The translations under genes were made by a program, and so were the position numbers. From NCBI GenBank assembly GCA_022605405.1, contig JABYQQ010000041.1, positions 1 through 64,000 of the forward strand: 64,000 nt of DNA, read 5' to 3'. Under the pieces are notes generated by a model that saw only the letters and a list, made by a program, of their open reading frames with translations, was not told where the DNA came from and did not search any database. The DNA comes from Earliella scabrosa (taxonomy: Eukaryota > Basidiomycota > Agaricomycetes > Polyporales > Polyporaceae). Shown here in pieces: positions 40,917-51,422 of the stretch (its first letter is position 1; each line of letters starts with the position of its first letter).

Positions 40917-43333
40917 ATGGCCATACCCGCTCTGCCGATAGAGATAGTCACCGCGATCCTCATCTCACTCGAGTTCCGCGAACTCCTTCGCTGCCGCGAG
41001 GTGATTGAGTTCGAGCTGCGCCCGGATCGAGCACAGGCTGATGTCGTCACGCAGGTCTGCACCTTGTTCAAGAACATCGTCGAGGGCGATGTCCGCGCCC
41101 AGTACAAGATCGAGCTCGCCGTCGCGGGCATGGAAGACGGCCCGCCCAGTGCCCTCACACCCTCGGATCGCCTCGCAATCCTGCGAGAACGCCAGGAGGC
41201 GTGGAGGACGCTGCAGTGGCGGTCGAAGCACGAGTATCCCATGCTCGTTGGCGGCGTGTGGGAGCTCTATGGAGGCGTACTGGCGCAGGCGTCGGGGAAC
41301 AGGACCTTGGTCTTTAACCAGCTCCCATCGGTCATCCGTGGAATCGAAGAGAAGGAGTGGAGGATAGAGGACGTGGGCATGTCCATACGCGACTTCGGTA
41401 TGGATCCTACGCAAGACCTGCTGATCATTATGGAGCACCATCGCGAAGGGTGAGTCTTTCGCTACTACTGTGTTTCCGTGCTCTCGTCTCGGTGTGTAAT
41501 CCGTCATGGTGCCATCTCGCCAGGCCGTTAGGATCTATGCGGGAGGGTCACATTTTCTCCAGTCATAGGTAGATTCTGATCGTCTGGTGAGTACACGTCG
41601 CGCGCGTCGCACAACACCCGGACAGTCTACTATATGCGTCCCTGCATCACTTGCGCTGTGACGCATAAAATGCGATCGGCATATGCTCGCGAGTCATCTT
41701 TGAGTGCTCTCGAGCATTCATTGGGCGGTGCGATCTCTTTGTCTCTATATCCCGTCTCTATTTGTTTTCCCCATTGGGACTTGATTGAATATCGCGATGT
41801 CATCGTCAGTGACGGACCGCTGCTTGTTCTAAACATGTATGCAAAATACCTTGACCACGGTGCTGATCCGTCCTTATGTGGGAATTCATGCGGTCGAGGT
41901 ACGCGCAAGCAGACTATATGCCCAGCGAGCGTATATACCATCTCGTACGGTGTAGCGGGGAGACATGAGTACAGACCTCGTCCCCAGTGAATAACCCCTT
42001 GCGAAGCAGAAAAGGGTCTTTCGATCATCTCTCTTGCTGTCTGTCCCTGGCAAAGACTAAATGGCCGACAGCCCGTTCTTGAACGGAGTTCGATGGTGGC
42101 AGACACTGACGTCATTCTCTATGCAGGTCTACATTCGAGTGTCGAGTACATCTAAAGTCGCTCGCCACAGGCGCGTCACACCCTCAAGCTCCCAAAGGTG
42201 GAATGCTAGTGCATACACCACCTGGACCAGGCCACTATTCATATGCCATACAAACGTCTGAGGATCTCCTTGGTCTGCTTGTCATCTGCAACGAGGATGA
42301 CTCGGTGGAATTGCTAATATGGCAATGGAGAACTGGCACTCTCCGGCTGGTGAGTGCGTGATCTATAAATCTACGTTCTTGTGCTCATGGTGTCCACTCA
42401 GCATGTCAAAGGCGCCAATCTACCGTCTTTCGCATTCTTGACAACACGCTATGTCTTGCTTGCGGCGCATCCCGAGATCGAACCGGATGAAGACAACGCG
42501 ATCCCGACTTCCGGCGAGGCGAAAATTCTTGTCGTTGACCTGGAGGCAGCGTCAAATGAGACCGTCGACCTCGTTGATCTCGACTACCTATGTGCATTCC
42601 ACTATCCCGCCCTCAACGACCATCACGACGTCATCGACGTGTCCATACGATCCGATCCAGGCCCGCATTGGCGTCCTAATCCCTCTCTGAAGGTGCCTTT
42701 CTCCGTCGCACGCGAAGACCGGCTCATCGTCGTGACGCTCTCCATCATCCGCATGCACGTGCACTTCTCTCTCATCTCGCTCGTCCCCTCCTCAACGTTC
42801 CGCTCCGCGATCGCGAGCCTCTCCCCCGGCGAGACCCGGCGGGACTTCGAGTGGACGGAGTGGGGCCCGCACGGGTCGCGCATGTTCCCCGCGCCGAGCA
42901 CGCACACGGCGGTGTGGGTGTGCTACGTGTACGGGATGCAGCTCGCGCTCGCGCGGCGGACGGGCTCGCGGCAGGTGATCATCACGTTCGACTTCAACCC
43001 GCTCAGCATCCGGCGCGCGCGCTGCGACCCCGCGGGCGTGCAAGAACTCGAGAACGAGAAGCTCGTCACCGCGGGCACGGACCTGTCCGACACGGGCATC
43101 TTCAGGGAGCGGGTGTGCACGGAGCTCCCGCACTGGCTGCGGGTCACGCAGGCGATCGGCGGCGAGGGCGCGGAGGGCGAGGGCCACTTTGATGCGGCGA
43201 TGCTGAGCGAGGACTCGTTGATCATGGTGTCGAGCGTGAGTGCAGTCTTGGGTGCGACGTGCGTTTGGCTGGGCTGACCGAGGTGTTTGTGCAGCAATTT
43301 CATATCAGGAAGTACAGGGTGTTGACTTTCTGA
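40917..43333 (+). CDS. F-box protein with WD/beta-propeller-like body
   Basis: Exons 40917-41000, 41055-41449, 42127-42349, 42402-43235, 43295-43333 give 524 residues. It opens with an F-box (MAIPALPIEIVTAILISLEFRELLRCREVCTLFKNIV) and continues as the common agaricomycete family with YKIELAVAGM, DLLIIMEHH, ECRVHLKSLATGASHPQAP, AKILVVDLE, ARRTGSRQVIITFDFNPLSIRR and a short last exon. Probable SCF adaptor, target unknown. The second intron, 41450-42126, is 677 bp against about 50-90 bp for all other introns here. Joining across it keeps phase 2 and restores the conserved VHL segment, so it is real or contains an insertion. Confidence 0.82.
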
Positions 43334-44068
43334 CATCGACGATCCTTCTATCTCCCGCTGGTTGCTGTTTTGTTTCGTCTCTTTGGTTTGTCTCGTAATA
43401 CTAATGGACAGATGCTGTACTTAACACCTCACAAAATGTAGCTGTACGCAAACGTGCTCTGGCAAGATGCAAGCTGACGATCGGTTGCAAGATCATCGAT
43501 ATCTGATTGGGCACTACAAGCAAGTTGCGCTAAGGCTGATGGGAGGAGGTAAAGACAGCACGATGGAACCTAGCTACGGTAACACTAGACGACGAATCAA
43601 GAGCTTTCAAACCACCACACCTGCCAGCACGGCTTTCAAGCTGGCGAGGCGGGAAGCGATAAGTGCTTCAGAATGACCCCGTGTGCCGCATGATGCTCGA
43701 GAGTGGACACGAGCAGCTCGCGTACGCCGGCCAGGTTCAGACGTTCAACCAAGTTGCAACTGCCAGTGGATAGAGTCCGGATCGACGCCCGGGTGGCTCT
43801 GGGTACGAGCTGTTTGAGACTCCGACGTTCCCACGGGGGGTTCTATGGGAGCTCTGACTTATTCGAAACATAGGCCTATCCTCGTTCTCATCCACCCTGA
43901 AAGGCATCTTGTCATGAGGCCATCCTGCGGAAAAATCTGGTCCTCCTCGATGGGTAATGTTTCCGCCATTTATGAAACGTCTAGGACCGCACTGACTGCC
44001 TTTTCTTCAAAGCGAAGCTCCTTCGAGCGTTCCTCAAACTCATCTGTTACACTACGAAATCTCCCTTC
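43334..44068. other. Spacer between the F-box gene and the phosphotransferase
   Basis: Short open frames only, none with a recognisable domain. The phosphotransferase might have an unseen 5' exon here. Confidence 0.4.
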
Positions 44069-45061
44069 ATGTGGAGGCTGTGGCGTCTGATGCCAGATGC
44101 TCTCAGAATGGCTTGCTATCGTCGGCTGGAAGCCTTTGGAGTCTCGCTTCCAATGTGCAAAGTCGTCCGCTTACCATGCGGACTGGCGCTGAAAGCCGTG
44201 TACAGTGGCACCCCTTTTCCAGAGGCAGAGAACATGGCGTTTGTCGCAGGTCACGCTGGACTTCCTGTTCCGCGGCTTCTAGATGTCGTGGAGCGTTCAA
44301 CATCGCGGCCTCACGGATACATCCTCATGTCATGGATCGAGGGTGAACCGCTTCGCACATGGGTGGCGCGCCACTCCCAGAACCCTCCAGGAGCCGACCT
44401 TCTCCTCGATCGGGTGTACGCAGCGATGGCATGCAAGGATACGAAAGCCTTGGATGAAGCGCTTGATGCCGCACAGAACCTCCCACCTCCCATCCTCGAC
44501 ATGTCTCATGGTGCGACACTCGCCGAAGATCTCCGCCAGGCGTTCAGGAAGCTGCGAGAGCAGCCCGCTCCGAGTTCCAATGCTGTAGCTGGGTTGAATA
44601 ACCGTCCGCTAACCACCCCTCGCTGCGGGGATCCACACGCCATGGGTCCGTTTGCCTCGCAAACGGAGTTCAAGACTACACTCCTCACCATGGCAGGTGG
44701 TGCGGTTGCCCATCGCGTTCCGGAGCTTCGTCGCCTCGCCGCTCCAGTTCTTGCCAAGAATCACCGCATCTACTTCACACATGGGGATCTGCATGGAGAC
44801 AACATACTCGTCAAGGACAACCGGCTGTCCGGTTTCATCGATTGGGAGCACGCTGGATGGTATCCCGAGTATTGGGAGTACACCATGATCGAACGCCATA
44901 CGACCGACAGTCCACTTATGTGCCAGTTCTGGGACGCGGTCCGTCCGTTTGGCGCAGAGAGGTACCAGGATGAACTCGCTCTGGAATACGCCTTGTGGTT
45001 GTGCACGGGTGACACGACGGTGGCGGATGCCAGTGGAGATGATCTTTCATGTCCTCGGTGA
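44069..45061 (+). CDS. APH-family small-molecule phosphotransferase
   Basis: 330 residues. Kinase-like fold of the aminoglycoside phosphotransferase family: GLALKAVYSG (lysine strand), an acidic helix residue in PEAENMAFV, hinge YILMSWIEGEPL, catalytic loop YFTHGDLHGDNILVKD, metal-binding FIDWEHAGWYPEYWEY. The HGDxHxxN plus IDWE pair is diagnostic of APH and choline-kinase-like enzymes. Fungi carry many such genes of unknown substrate; nothing here points to antibiotic resistance. ATG 44069 begins a helix (MWRLWRLMPDALRMACYRRL) typical of the family's N-terminus. A donor-like TCG|GTGAGT just before the stop leaves open one more 3' exon. Confidence 0.78.
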   Translation: MWRLWRLMPDALRMACYRRLEAFGVSLPMCKVVRLPCGLALKAVYSGTPFPEAENMAFVAGHAGLPVPRLLDVVERSTSRPHGYILMSWIEGEPLRTWVARHSQNPPGADLLLDRVYAAMACKDTKALDEALDAAQNLPPPILDMSHGATLAEDLRQAFRKLREQPAPSSNAVAGLNNRPLTTPRCGDPHAMGPFASQTEFKTTLLTMAGGAVAHRVPELRRLAAPVLAKNHRIYFTHGDLHGDNILVKDNRLSGFIDWEHAGWYPEYWEYTMIERHTTDSPLMCQFWDAVRPFGAERYQDELALEYALWLCTGDTTVADASGDDLSCPR

Positions 45062-45246
45062 GTTCGATCTCTCGGCCTATAGTTAGCAATAATCGACCAT
45101 ACGTGAGCTGACTATACCTCGAATAGTGTCACAAAATCTTGACATCGTCCCAGCCCCAAGCTCTCATTTATTATGCGCATATGGTGTATGAATTCATCGG
45201 TATACTATGTACCTCGAAAGGCTCCCCCCGTACCATTGATAGCGGT

Positions 45247-47773
45247 TCAAAAAGCAGGCGAGTCCGCAGTGCCGCCATTCTTTTTGCGCTTCGGAGCCGG
45301 ATCGTCATGGTCTTCACTCTTACGCTTCGAAGAGACGGTGGAAGAGACGGTGGTCGAGATGCTCGAGATCGTGATAGATGGCGAAAGCATCGAAACCGTG
45401 GCGTCTGGTTGCGCCGCGTTGACACCATCATGACGCCCACTCAGCACTGGTGGACCATGTGTCATGGGTGTAGGAGACGGGTGTCGAGCCGCACTTTGCT
45501 CTAGGGCAGAATCGGCGTGGAAGGGCAGCGCTGGTGGATCGTTGAATGATACGCTCTTGTTGTGCGTTCGGGGCTTCGTCTGTGTACTTGGCTTCGTCTT
45601 CGTCTTCGTTCTGGACTTGGTTGTCTCAGACTGTTCAGTCTGCTTGCTTTCGGTGTGTGCAGCGACCTGCTGTGCCGATGGCTCGGTGGTCACGGGCCGC
45701 AGGATCTTGGGGTTAAGCTTGATGTCCTTCGGGTGGTCGACCAAGTACTGCAGAAGGATGCGCTGGAAGATGGTCCACCTTTGGGCTCGAGTCCCCCCAG
45801 ACCCAGAGGGCGTATTCCGATCGAACATGCAGGGAGATCTCATAGAGCAGTGTGCCGAGATCGCGCATCTGCGGGAAGGGAGCGAAGTCGGACTGCCAGT
45901 CATCCAGGCTACGAGTGAAGATGGGGTGACGACTGTCCTGCTGAGTCGTCGGCTCGTCCGAGATCTTGTGCGCGCTGAACTGCTCCCAGAGAACGCGCAG
46001 AGTGACGGGCACATACTGCTCTCTAGCATGACCATGGGGGTGCACGCGGAGCAGAACAGCGATCAGAGTCCAGAAGACGGACTCGACGTCATGCTCTGGG
46101 CGATGATGGAACTGGAGAACTTGGTTCTTAGGGACGTCCGACGGCTCTGCATAAGGGGGTGGGGTGCCTCCGTGCATGGTGCTGTTAACGAGAAGCCAAG
46201 TCTGTTCCAGCATCGATGCAGCATTCCCTCCCAAGCACCGCATCTCCTCGGGGAACGGCACAACTTTGTCGTTGTATGACTCGTAATGGCTCTTGCCACG
46301 GACCTTGATGTAGAGTTTAAGTGCGTCCCCTTTCAGCTCTGGCATTCGTGCTCCCTTGAAGGCGCTCTCATGCAGGAGAACGGCGCCGAGTGATACAGAT
46401 CGCGCGATGTATCTCGGAGTGCCCTGAAATATCAATTAGTACTTAGTAGTTCATGTGAATCGAAGACATACCGTCCGATGCAAGAGCTCTTCGGGAGGTG
46501 TTCGCTCCGCGCCCTCTCGATATAGCTGAGCGCTGTTGTCAAAGTTGATCAGAATACCTTCTGAGGTTCGCGATTCCGCTTCCCTGTGAACGATATGAAC
46601 GTTGACATCAATGACGCTTATCAAGACACACACCTCGGCTTTCATAATGCCTTGAACGAAGGGTGGCGAGTCTGTCATGACACATCTTCCAGGCAGATCA
46701 CGCGATTGTGGTCGTATGAGGAGATTGCAGACGCTCATATCGCGATGGAGAACTCCTCGTCTCGTTACCAGAGTACGATGCACTGCAAGACACAGGTCAG
46801 AAAGACACTGAAGGGAGTTCGTGGCACGTACCTTCGAGGATATCATAGAACGCCCGCAAGATCTCGTTCACAGAAGTGGCAGAGAGCAACGCATCGCCGT
46901 AGTCGTCCAAAACAGTTCGTGTCTTCGTCTGCCGAGTGCCGCTCTCGTAACCTGCACACAGGATCTTCTCTCCATAGTACTCCACGTCTTCGTAGCATTT
47001 GATACGAACGACTCCAGGGACATCGCCCCGGTCAGCATGGATCTTTTCGACGAGTTGTGATTCTTCCTCCGGGAATCCTCTTTGACGACGACGTACTGCT
47101 CTGAGGATTCCCTGATAAAGAACACGGTCGTACTCCTACCCCACGCGTCACCAAGATCGCAGCCCATCTTGCCGTCGGTGTACCATTCCGATCTGCAACG
47201 GACCGACCATGTGAACGTGACATTGTCGACTGTTGCGCCCGCGGACGGCATCACAGCCTTGCTCATACTCGTCTCGAGGTGGGACAGGGGTGGAACGTAG
47301 ACGGTGTAGAAGAACGAGGCGAGAGGGTCCAGGTTGTCCCAAGGGAACCGGACTGAGGCGAAGGTTCCTGATGGTTCGAGAAGCAAGATCTGGTAGTAGT
47401 CCGGCTTGACGGTGAGATGCAGGAAGGCTGGTTTGGCTTCTGCGAGAGTGGTGATGCGGTGGTGGTTGGCGCTGTCCATGTTGGCGATTGCCTCCTTAAC
47501 TGGAATGGCCAAAGTAGACGTGTCCACGGAGCGAGTGCGAAGGTGGGTGTTGACGAAGTTGGTATCGACGTTGGATGGTGCCGGTTCTGGCCGTTGTTCG
47601 AGAGCGATACGATTGTCAGCATTGGTTCCACCACATTCGATGGGAGATGATTGCAAGTCGTAGTAAGAAAGCGTACCATTGCTCGATGCAGTGCCAGTGT
47701 CACTAGAGCTACCGTCGACCCTGCTCGCGTGCTCAGTGATGGGGGTGACCGGACGTTTGTTTGTTAACGACAT
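45247..47773 (-). pseudogene. FunK1 kinase gene IV, frameshifted
   Basis: Family motifs are present in order: NFVNTHLRTRS, GRSTTVFFIRE, VLDDYGDALLSATSVNEILRAFYDILEG, GVLHRDMSVCNLLIRP, ILINFDNSAQL (NFD in place of DFD), GTPRYIARSVSLGAV, EHDVESVFW, and FQRILLQYLVDHPKDI. Two breaks interrupt it. Near 47068-47085 the frame must shift by one between VVVKEDSR and EEESQLVEKIHADRGDVPGVV. Near 45766-45772 a small deletion changes frame between KVDHL and FQRILLQYL. About 120 residues of the N-terminal region found in FunK1 III are also missing. The TATA box CTATATAAGAC (47824-47830) is intact. It is probably a decaying copy, unless one of the breaks is a sequencing error. Confidence 0.72.
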
Positions 47774-48178
47774 GGCAGAACTGCGTGGGCTTGAGATGAT
47801 CGCGGCAGTCACGTTCTTGGGTCTTATATAGTGGTTAGTGAGCTGAATCCAAATTTCAAAAGCAGTAATGTTGAGGCAATGGAGTGAGTGTTGCCGGAGG
47901 TGCATGTAGGACAAGTGTGTGTAAGTGCGTCATTGTTCAACTTCGCCGCAGTTTGGATGGGCGCCTATCTTCCCTTGCAAGTTGCCATTGTCATAGAGTA
48001 ACTGCAGACCGACTCCTCCCGACTCGGGATTGTGTCTGTGACGTCAAAAACCTTGTATATTCGTACCCATCGCTCGTACTCGACAAGCTCGAGAAGCGCG
48101 AGACCAAACCGTCTCGAACGACCCACTGGCAAGCGCAGACTCGTGAGCCACTGGGCACTGGCAAGGTCTCATCATTTA
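47774..48178. other. Spacer between FunK1 IV and SFM1
   Basis: It contains the TATA box of FunK1 IV and the 3' region of SFM1. Nothing else seen. Confidence 0.4.
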
Positions 48179-49191
48179 TCAGAAGTCGAAGCTCTTATCT
48201 AGGTCGTCCTTGAGGTGTGCGCGCATGCCAGGAGGAAGTATAGGTTCGTCGTTCTTCGCGATGTATCCTTGATAACGCAAAGTCTCAGCCTGGCAGTAGC
48301 ACTGCCCTGTTCAATTGAGTGTACTCACTGAAGGGCATCTCCACGCTCTCCTTCGCATTGAATACGATAGTAGGGAAGTCCTCAAAAGCATACAAGTCAG
48401 AACCGTACCAGACCCGGGGTAGGATGCAAGAGATCACGGCGCACGATGAATGGGATCTTCGACAATGGTGCTGCGGTACGATGGTCAACCTCAAGTTCCG
48501 CCCTCAGCGCCGCCGGTTCCACGCACTCTTGTCTTGCACAACGATCTTGGTGACTCCAAGAGCAGTATCAGTCGTCATTTGGACGGGGCCAAGGTGTCGG
48601 TTTGGAAAGCCGAGGACACGAAGTTCGGATGTCCGGTCGCGGGGTGGATCGTCGCCTGCAACCGAGGTGAGTCTTCGTCGGACGTCGCCAAGGCGAGAAA
48701 ACCTCATACCCAAAATACCCTGAATCAAACAATGCAACGTCAGTATTGCCTCCCCGCGCTCACGAAGGAGCTGCCTACCCCGAACAGAAACCACTCGAAC
48801 CGGCCATCGCCGTCTTCAGGCGCGAGCTCCTTCTCGGCCTTCGGGTCCAGCAAGCAGACCTTCTCCAGGGTGACGCCCTTTTCCTCCATCAGCTGCATGA
48901 CTGACTTCTGGTGTGCACAAGCATCTGCCCGTGAGCGGTCCTGCTCATCCGAGAACAGCCTGGACAGCGTGCTGCACGAGCCCGGCGAGAGGTGCGTGAA
49001 GTGCACGGTCGCCCCGGGGCCAGCAAGGGTGCGCATGTGCTGCAACGTCGCTTGAGCTAGATATATGGCTGGCGGGGATACAGGACTCCGACCATATACT
49101 CCAACTCGACCCACTTCGGGATTGACTTTGGTGTTTCCTCATCCTCTTCCATGTGCTCTGTAGCGATCTTCAGGTTAACATCCGCTCCCAT
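48179..49191 (-). CDS. SFM1: SPOUT-family protein arginine methyltransferase Sfm1
   Basis: Seven exons: 49191-49093, 49039-48779, 48720-48711, 48655-48527, 48470-48445, 48380-48329, 48267-48179. They give 221 residues with every phase consistent. Motifs: EHMEEDEETPKSIPKWVELEY, TVHFTHLS, VCLLDPKAEKELAPED, FEWFLFGGILGDDPPRDRTSEL (the SAM-binding knot region, in part), LGPVQMTTDTALGVTK, IPFIDFPTIVFNAKESVEMPFRYI. In yeast Sfm1 methylates an arginine of ribosomal protein Rps3. Exon 3 is only 10 nt (GGTATTTTGG) and supplies GIL of the invariant GGILGD. The first donor (GTCGGA) is weak. Start chosen so that the protein begins MGADVNLKIATEHMEED. Confidence 0.9.
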
Positions 49192-49591
49192 CTACAGAGA
49201 TACGCACCAATAACGTATGAGAAAGCCATTTGGCTCGCTTATCAGTGCTCTGGCGATATTCGGACGGTCTCTCTTATGATGGATCTACGAAAGCCGGAAA
49301 GCGCCCATTGGAGAAAACGTCGGCCAGTCCCGTACGGGCGCCTCCTTTGCCTAATTAAGGCAAGCGACCACGGGCGTCTCAGTTGCCAAATGCGGCGACT
49401 TCAGCACTCAGTATACGACCTATAGAACGAGACATTCAGAGCCGCACACTCTCGAGCCGCTTGGGGTCAAATATATGCGCATCTACAGCGATGTTGACAC
49501 CGATTGAACTTGGTACAACGTGATAATCGATCAAATTTCGCCTGTCACGTGATAAATGCCTCCAGATCTTTCTTCCTTTGTCCGGCCCCCT
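49192..49591. other. Spacer between SFM1 and the tRNA gene
   Basis: No protein gene is supported. It is the likely promoter region of SFM1 on the minus strand. Confidence 0.4.
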
Positions 49592-49609
49592 AAAAAACAG
49601 CGGGAAAAA
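49592..49609 (-). terminator. Pol III T-run terminators after the tRNA
   Basis: On the minus strand the first T run after the tRNA is TTTTT (49605-49609), followed by TTTTTT (49592-49597), which suits RNA polymerase III termination. Confidence 0.7.
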
Positions 49610-49626
49610 GATTGCCTTGTTCCATT

Positions 49627-49724
49627 AGCCCACCGCGAGGGTCGAACTCGCAGCCTTCAGATCAATCCCACTAAACCTATCGGTCATAAGAGTCTGACGC
49701 TCTATCCGATTGAGCTAGGCGGGC
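49627..49724 (-). tRNA. tRNA-Lys (CUU) with a 24-nt intron
   Basis: Minus strand: acceptor GCCCGCC pairs with GGTGGGC. D arm GCTC...GAGC. Anticodon stem TCAGA pairs with TCTGA around loop CTCTTA-A with anticodon CTT. Variable loop AGGCT. T arm GCGAG-TTCGACC-CTCGC. A 24-nt insert interrupts the loop one base 3' of the anticodon (between positions 37 and 38), the canonical place for eukaryotic tRNA introns. Lys tRNAs are also substrates of Urm1-dependent thiolation, although that acts on the UUU isoacceptor and not this one. Confidence 0.92.
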
Positions 49725-49839
49725 GATAACATACAGATTGCCCGGTCTGACATATCGTTTAGGGCAAGAGCGCGACACTACGCAAGGGATTGGAGTGACA
49801 AGAATTTTGTGAAGTCCCCCCGACCCCACCAACCAGATA

Positions 49840-50988
49840 CTACGCGGCCTTCTTGCCCTGTGCGCCACCCGCCCGGTATCGCTCCCGACCCGCGGCCGTG
49901 AGCGAGCCATCCGTCTCCTCCTTGATCCCCAGCTCGACCTTCAGGACGACGTTGTTGAACTCCATCATGGTCAAGCCCTGCTGGTGGCGGATGCGCGGCT
50001 GCCATCCGTCAGGGAGGCGCTCCTCGGTGAGGAACGGGCGGAGGTCCTTGACTCGTCCGCCGAAGATCGTCAGAAGCGTCGACCCACTAGCATACAGGAA
50101 TGGTTGTGAGCATGTTATCGTGAGGGAACGAGATAGCGGGAGAACGCACTTGGAGCTTCCGAAGAACCGGTGGATGAATGCCAGGCTGAAGGTCGGGTTT
50201 GCTTTCTTTGACTCCATGCGGCGCTCGCCGAGCAGGCGCGAGAGGTCCGCCGGGGTGAGGTCGCCGTTGGGCGCTGTTCCGGCCTTGAGCAGTCGCTCGA
50301 CGAGCGGCAGCGCGATCTTGCCCTGGTCCGGTTCCTCGACGGTGTCCAACCCTACACATCCACTGCATCAGACATAGACCGAGTCCAGCGCAGATGAGAA
50401 TGAGGGATGGAACGACACGCACGGACGAGGGAACCGTCATGCTCGATGCAGTTGTGCGCATCGAGGTCGGCGAGGTCGAACGCGTCCGTCCAGTAGCTCC
50501 GGCCTAGCATATCCGCCGCATACTTGGGCACGAAGAAGCAGAACGTCGGCGCAAAGTTGTAAGTCTTCTGCACGAGCGTGGACAGCTCGCGGAACGTGAT
50601 GTTGCGTCCCGAGTGCGGGAGGATGCCTGCATAGTAATGACGGAGCGCCCGCGAACGGGCCGTCAGCTGGAGGCTCTCCCACGAGGCGCGGAAGCTTGAG
50701 CAGTAGGGTGTGGGACGCACCGTGGTTGGCCATCGCGTTGAGCGCGGGACACGAGCATCGGCTATCACCCTGCTTGGGTGGAACGTACTGCGGCCACTTG
50801 CCATCCGCGCCGGGGTGGCCTTTGGGCACGACGTGTTCGGCCGGGCGATCAGGTGTGACGAGGTTGTAGACGAAGAGGACAAAGTCGACCAGGAAGACGA
50901 GTAGGTTGAGAAGTTGACCTCCAAGCGATGAGAGAAGACCGAGGACGATGCGCTGGAGCGCGAGGAGCGCGAAGGGCTGCTCGCTCAT
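49840..50988 (-). CDS. Heme-thiolate peroxidase, second copy
   Basis: Exons 50988-50721, 50626-50423, 50351-50150, 50086-49840 give 306 residues with the same intron positions and phases as the 37.1-38.2 kb gene, so the two are ancient or tandem-type duplicates. Motifs: SRCSCPALNAMANHG (proximal cysteine), ILPHSGRNITF, YNFAPTFCFFVPKYAADML, LDAHNCIEHDGSL (EHD acid pair), FFGSS, RHQQGLTMMEFNNVVLKVE. The hydrophobic N-terminus (IVLGLLSSLGGQLLNLLVFL) looks like a membrane anchor. Likely H2O2-dependent oxygenation; substrate unknown. It ends in KGKKAA-like basic residues. Confidence 0.88.
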
Positions 50989-51422
50989 GGTGGTTGAGAG
51001 TTGAGAGGAGGGCGGGGTGAGTGGGGAACGAGCGAGGGCGTGCTCGCATGCGAAGAGCCTGAAGAACTCGGCTCGAACGGGACGATGGTTTGACGCGAGT
51101 CTCGTGCCAGTCCTGATATGGGCTGGAGCATACAGATCGGACAGCATACCGTCGAAGGAAGGCATGCGATTGGCCCGGCGATGACCCGGCGTTTGCGCTC
51201 GTTGGATCGCTCGACGGAGTACGTATGTAATACACACTACCGAGAACGGTGCCGGTGAAGCTTGGTCTGCACCCGCGAGAACCGGTCGATTGATGGTATA
51301 ACATCTCAGGCCGCGGCATCCTGATCTATTGATACAGTACAAAAGACACACTGGACAAGCCTCGGTGAGCACAAGAGCAGCAAAGTGCGCACACACGTAC
51401 CGTGCGCTCGTATGTGGTAAGA
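50989..51422. other. Spacer upstream of the second peroxidase
   Basis: Promoter region of the peroxidase gene and 3' region of the Nudix gene, both on the minus strand. No clear TATA box. Confidence 0.4.

Noticed and set aside
41634..41990. 118-codon frame inside the large F-box intron
   Set aside because: No homology, and splicing past it restores the conserved protein; kept as intron sequence.
42792..43192. Arg/Ala-rich open frames on both strands within the F-box gene
   Set aside because: Overlap the conserved F-box exon in other frames; GC-driven.
44069..45061. Antibiotic-resistance reading of the APH gene
   Set aside because: Fungal genomes carry many APH-fold genes of unknown substrate; the fold alone does not imply resistance.
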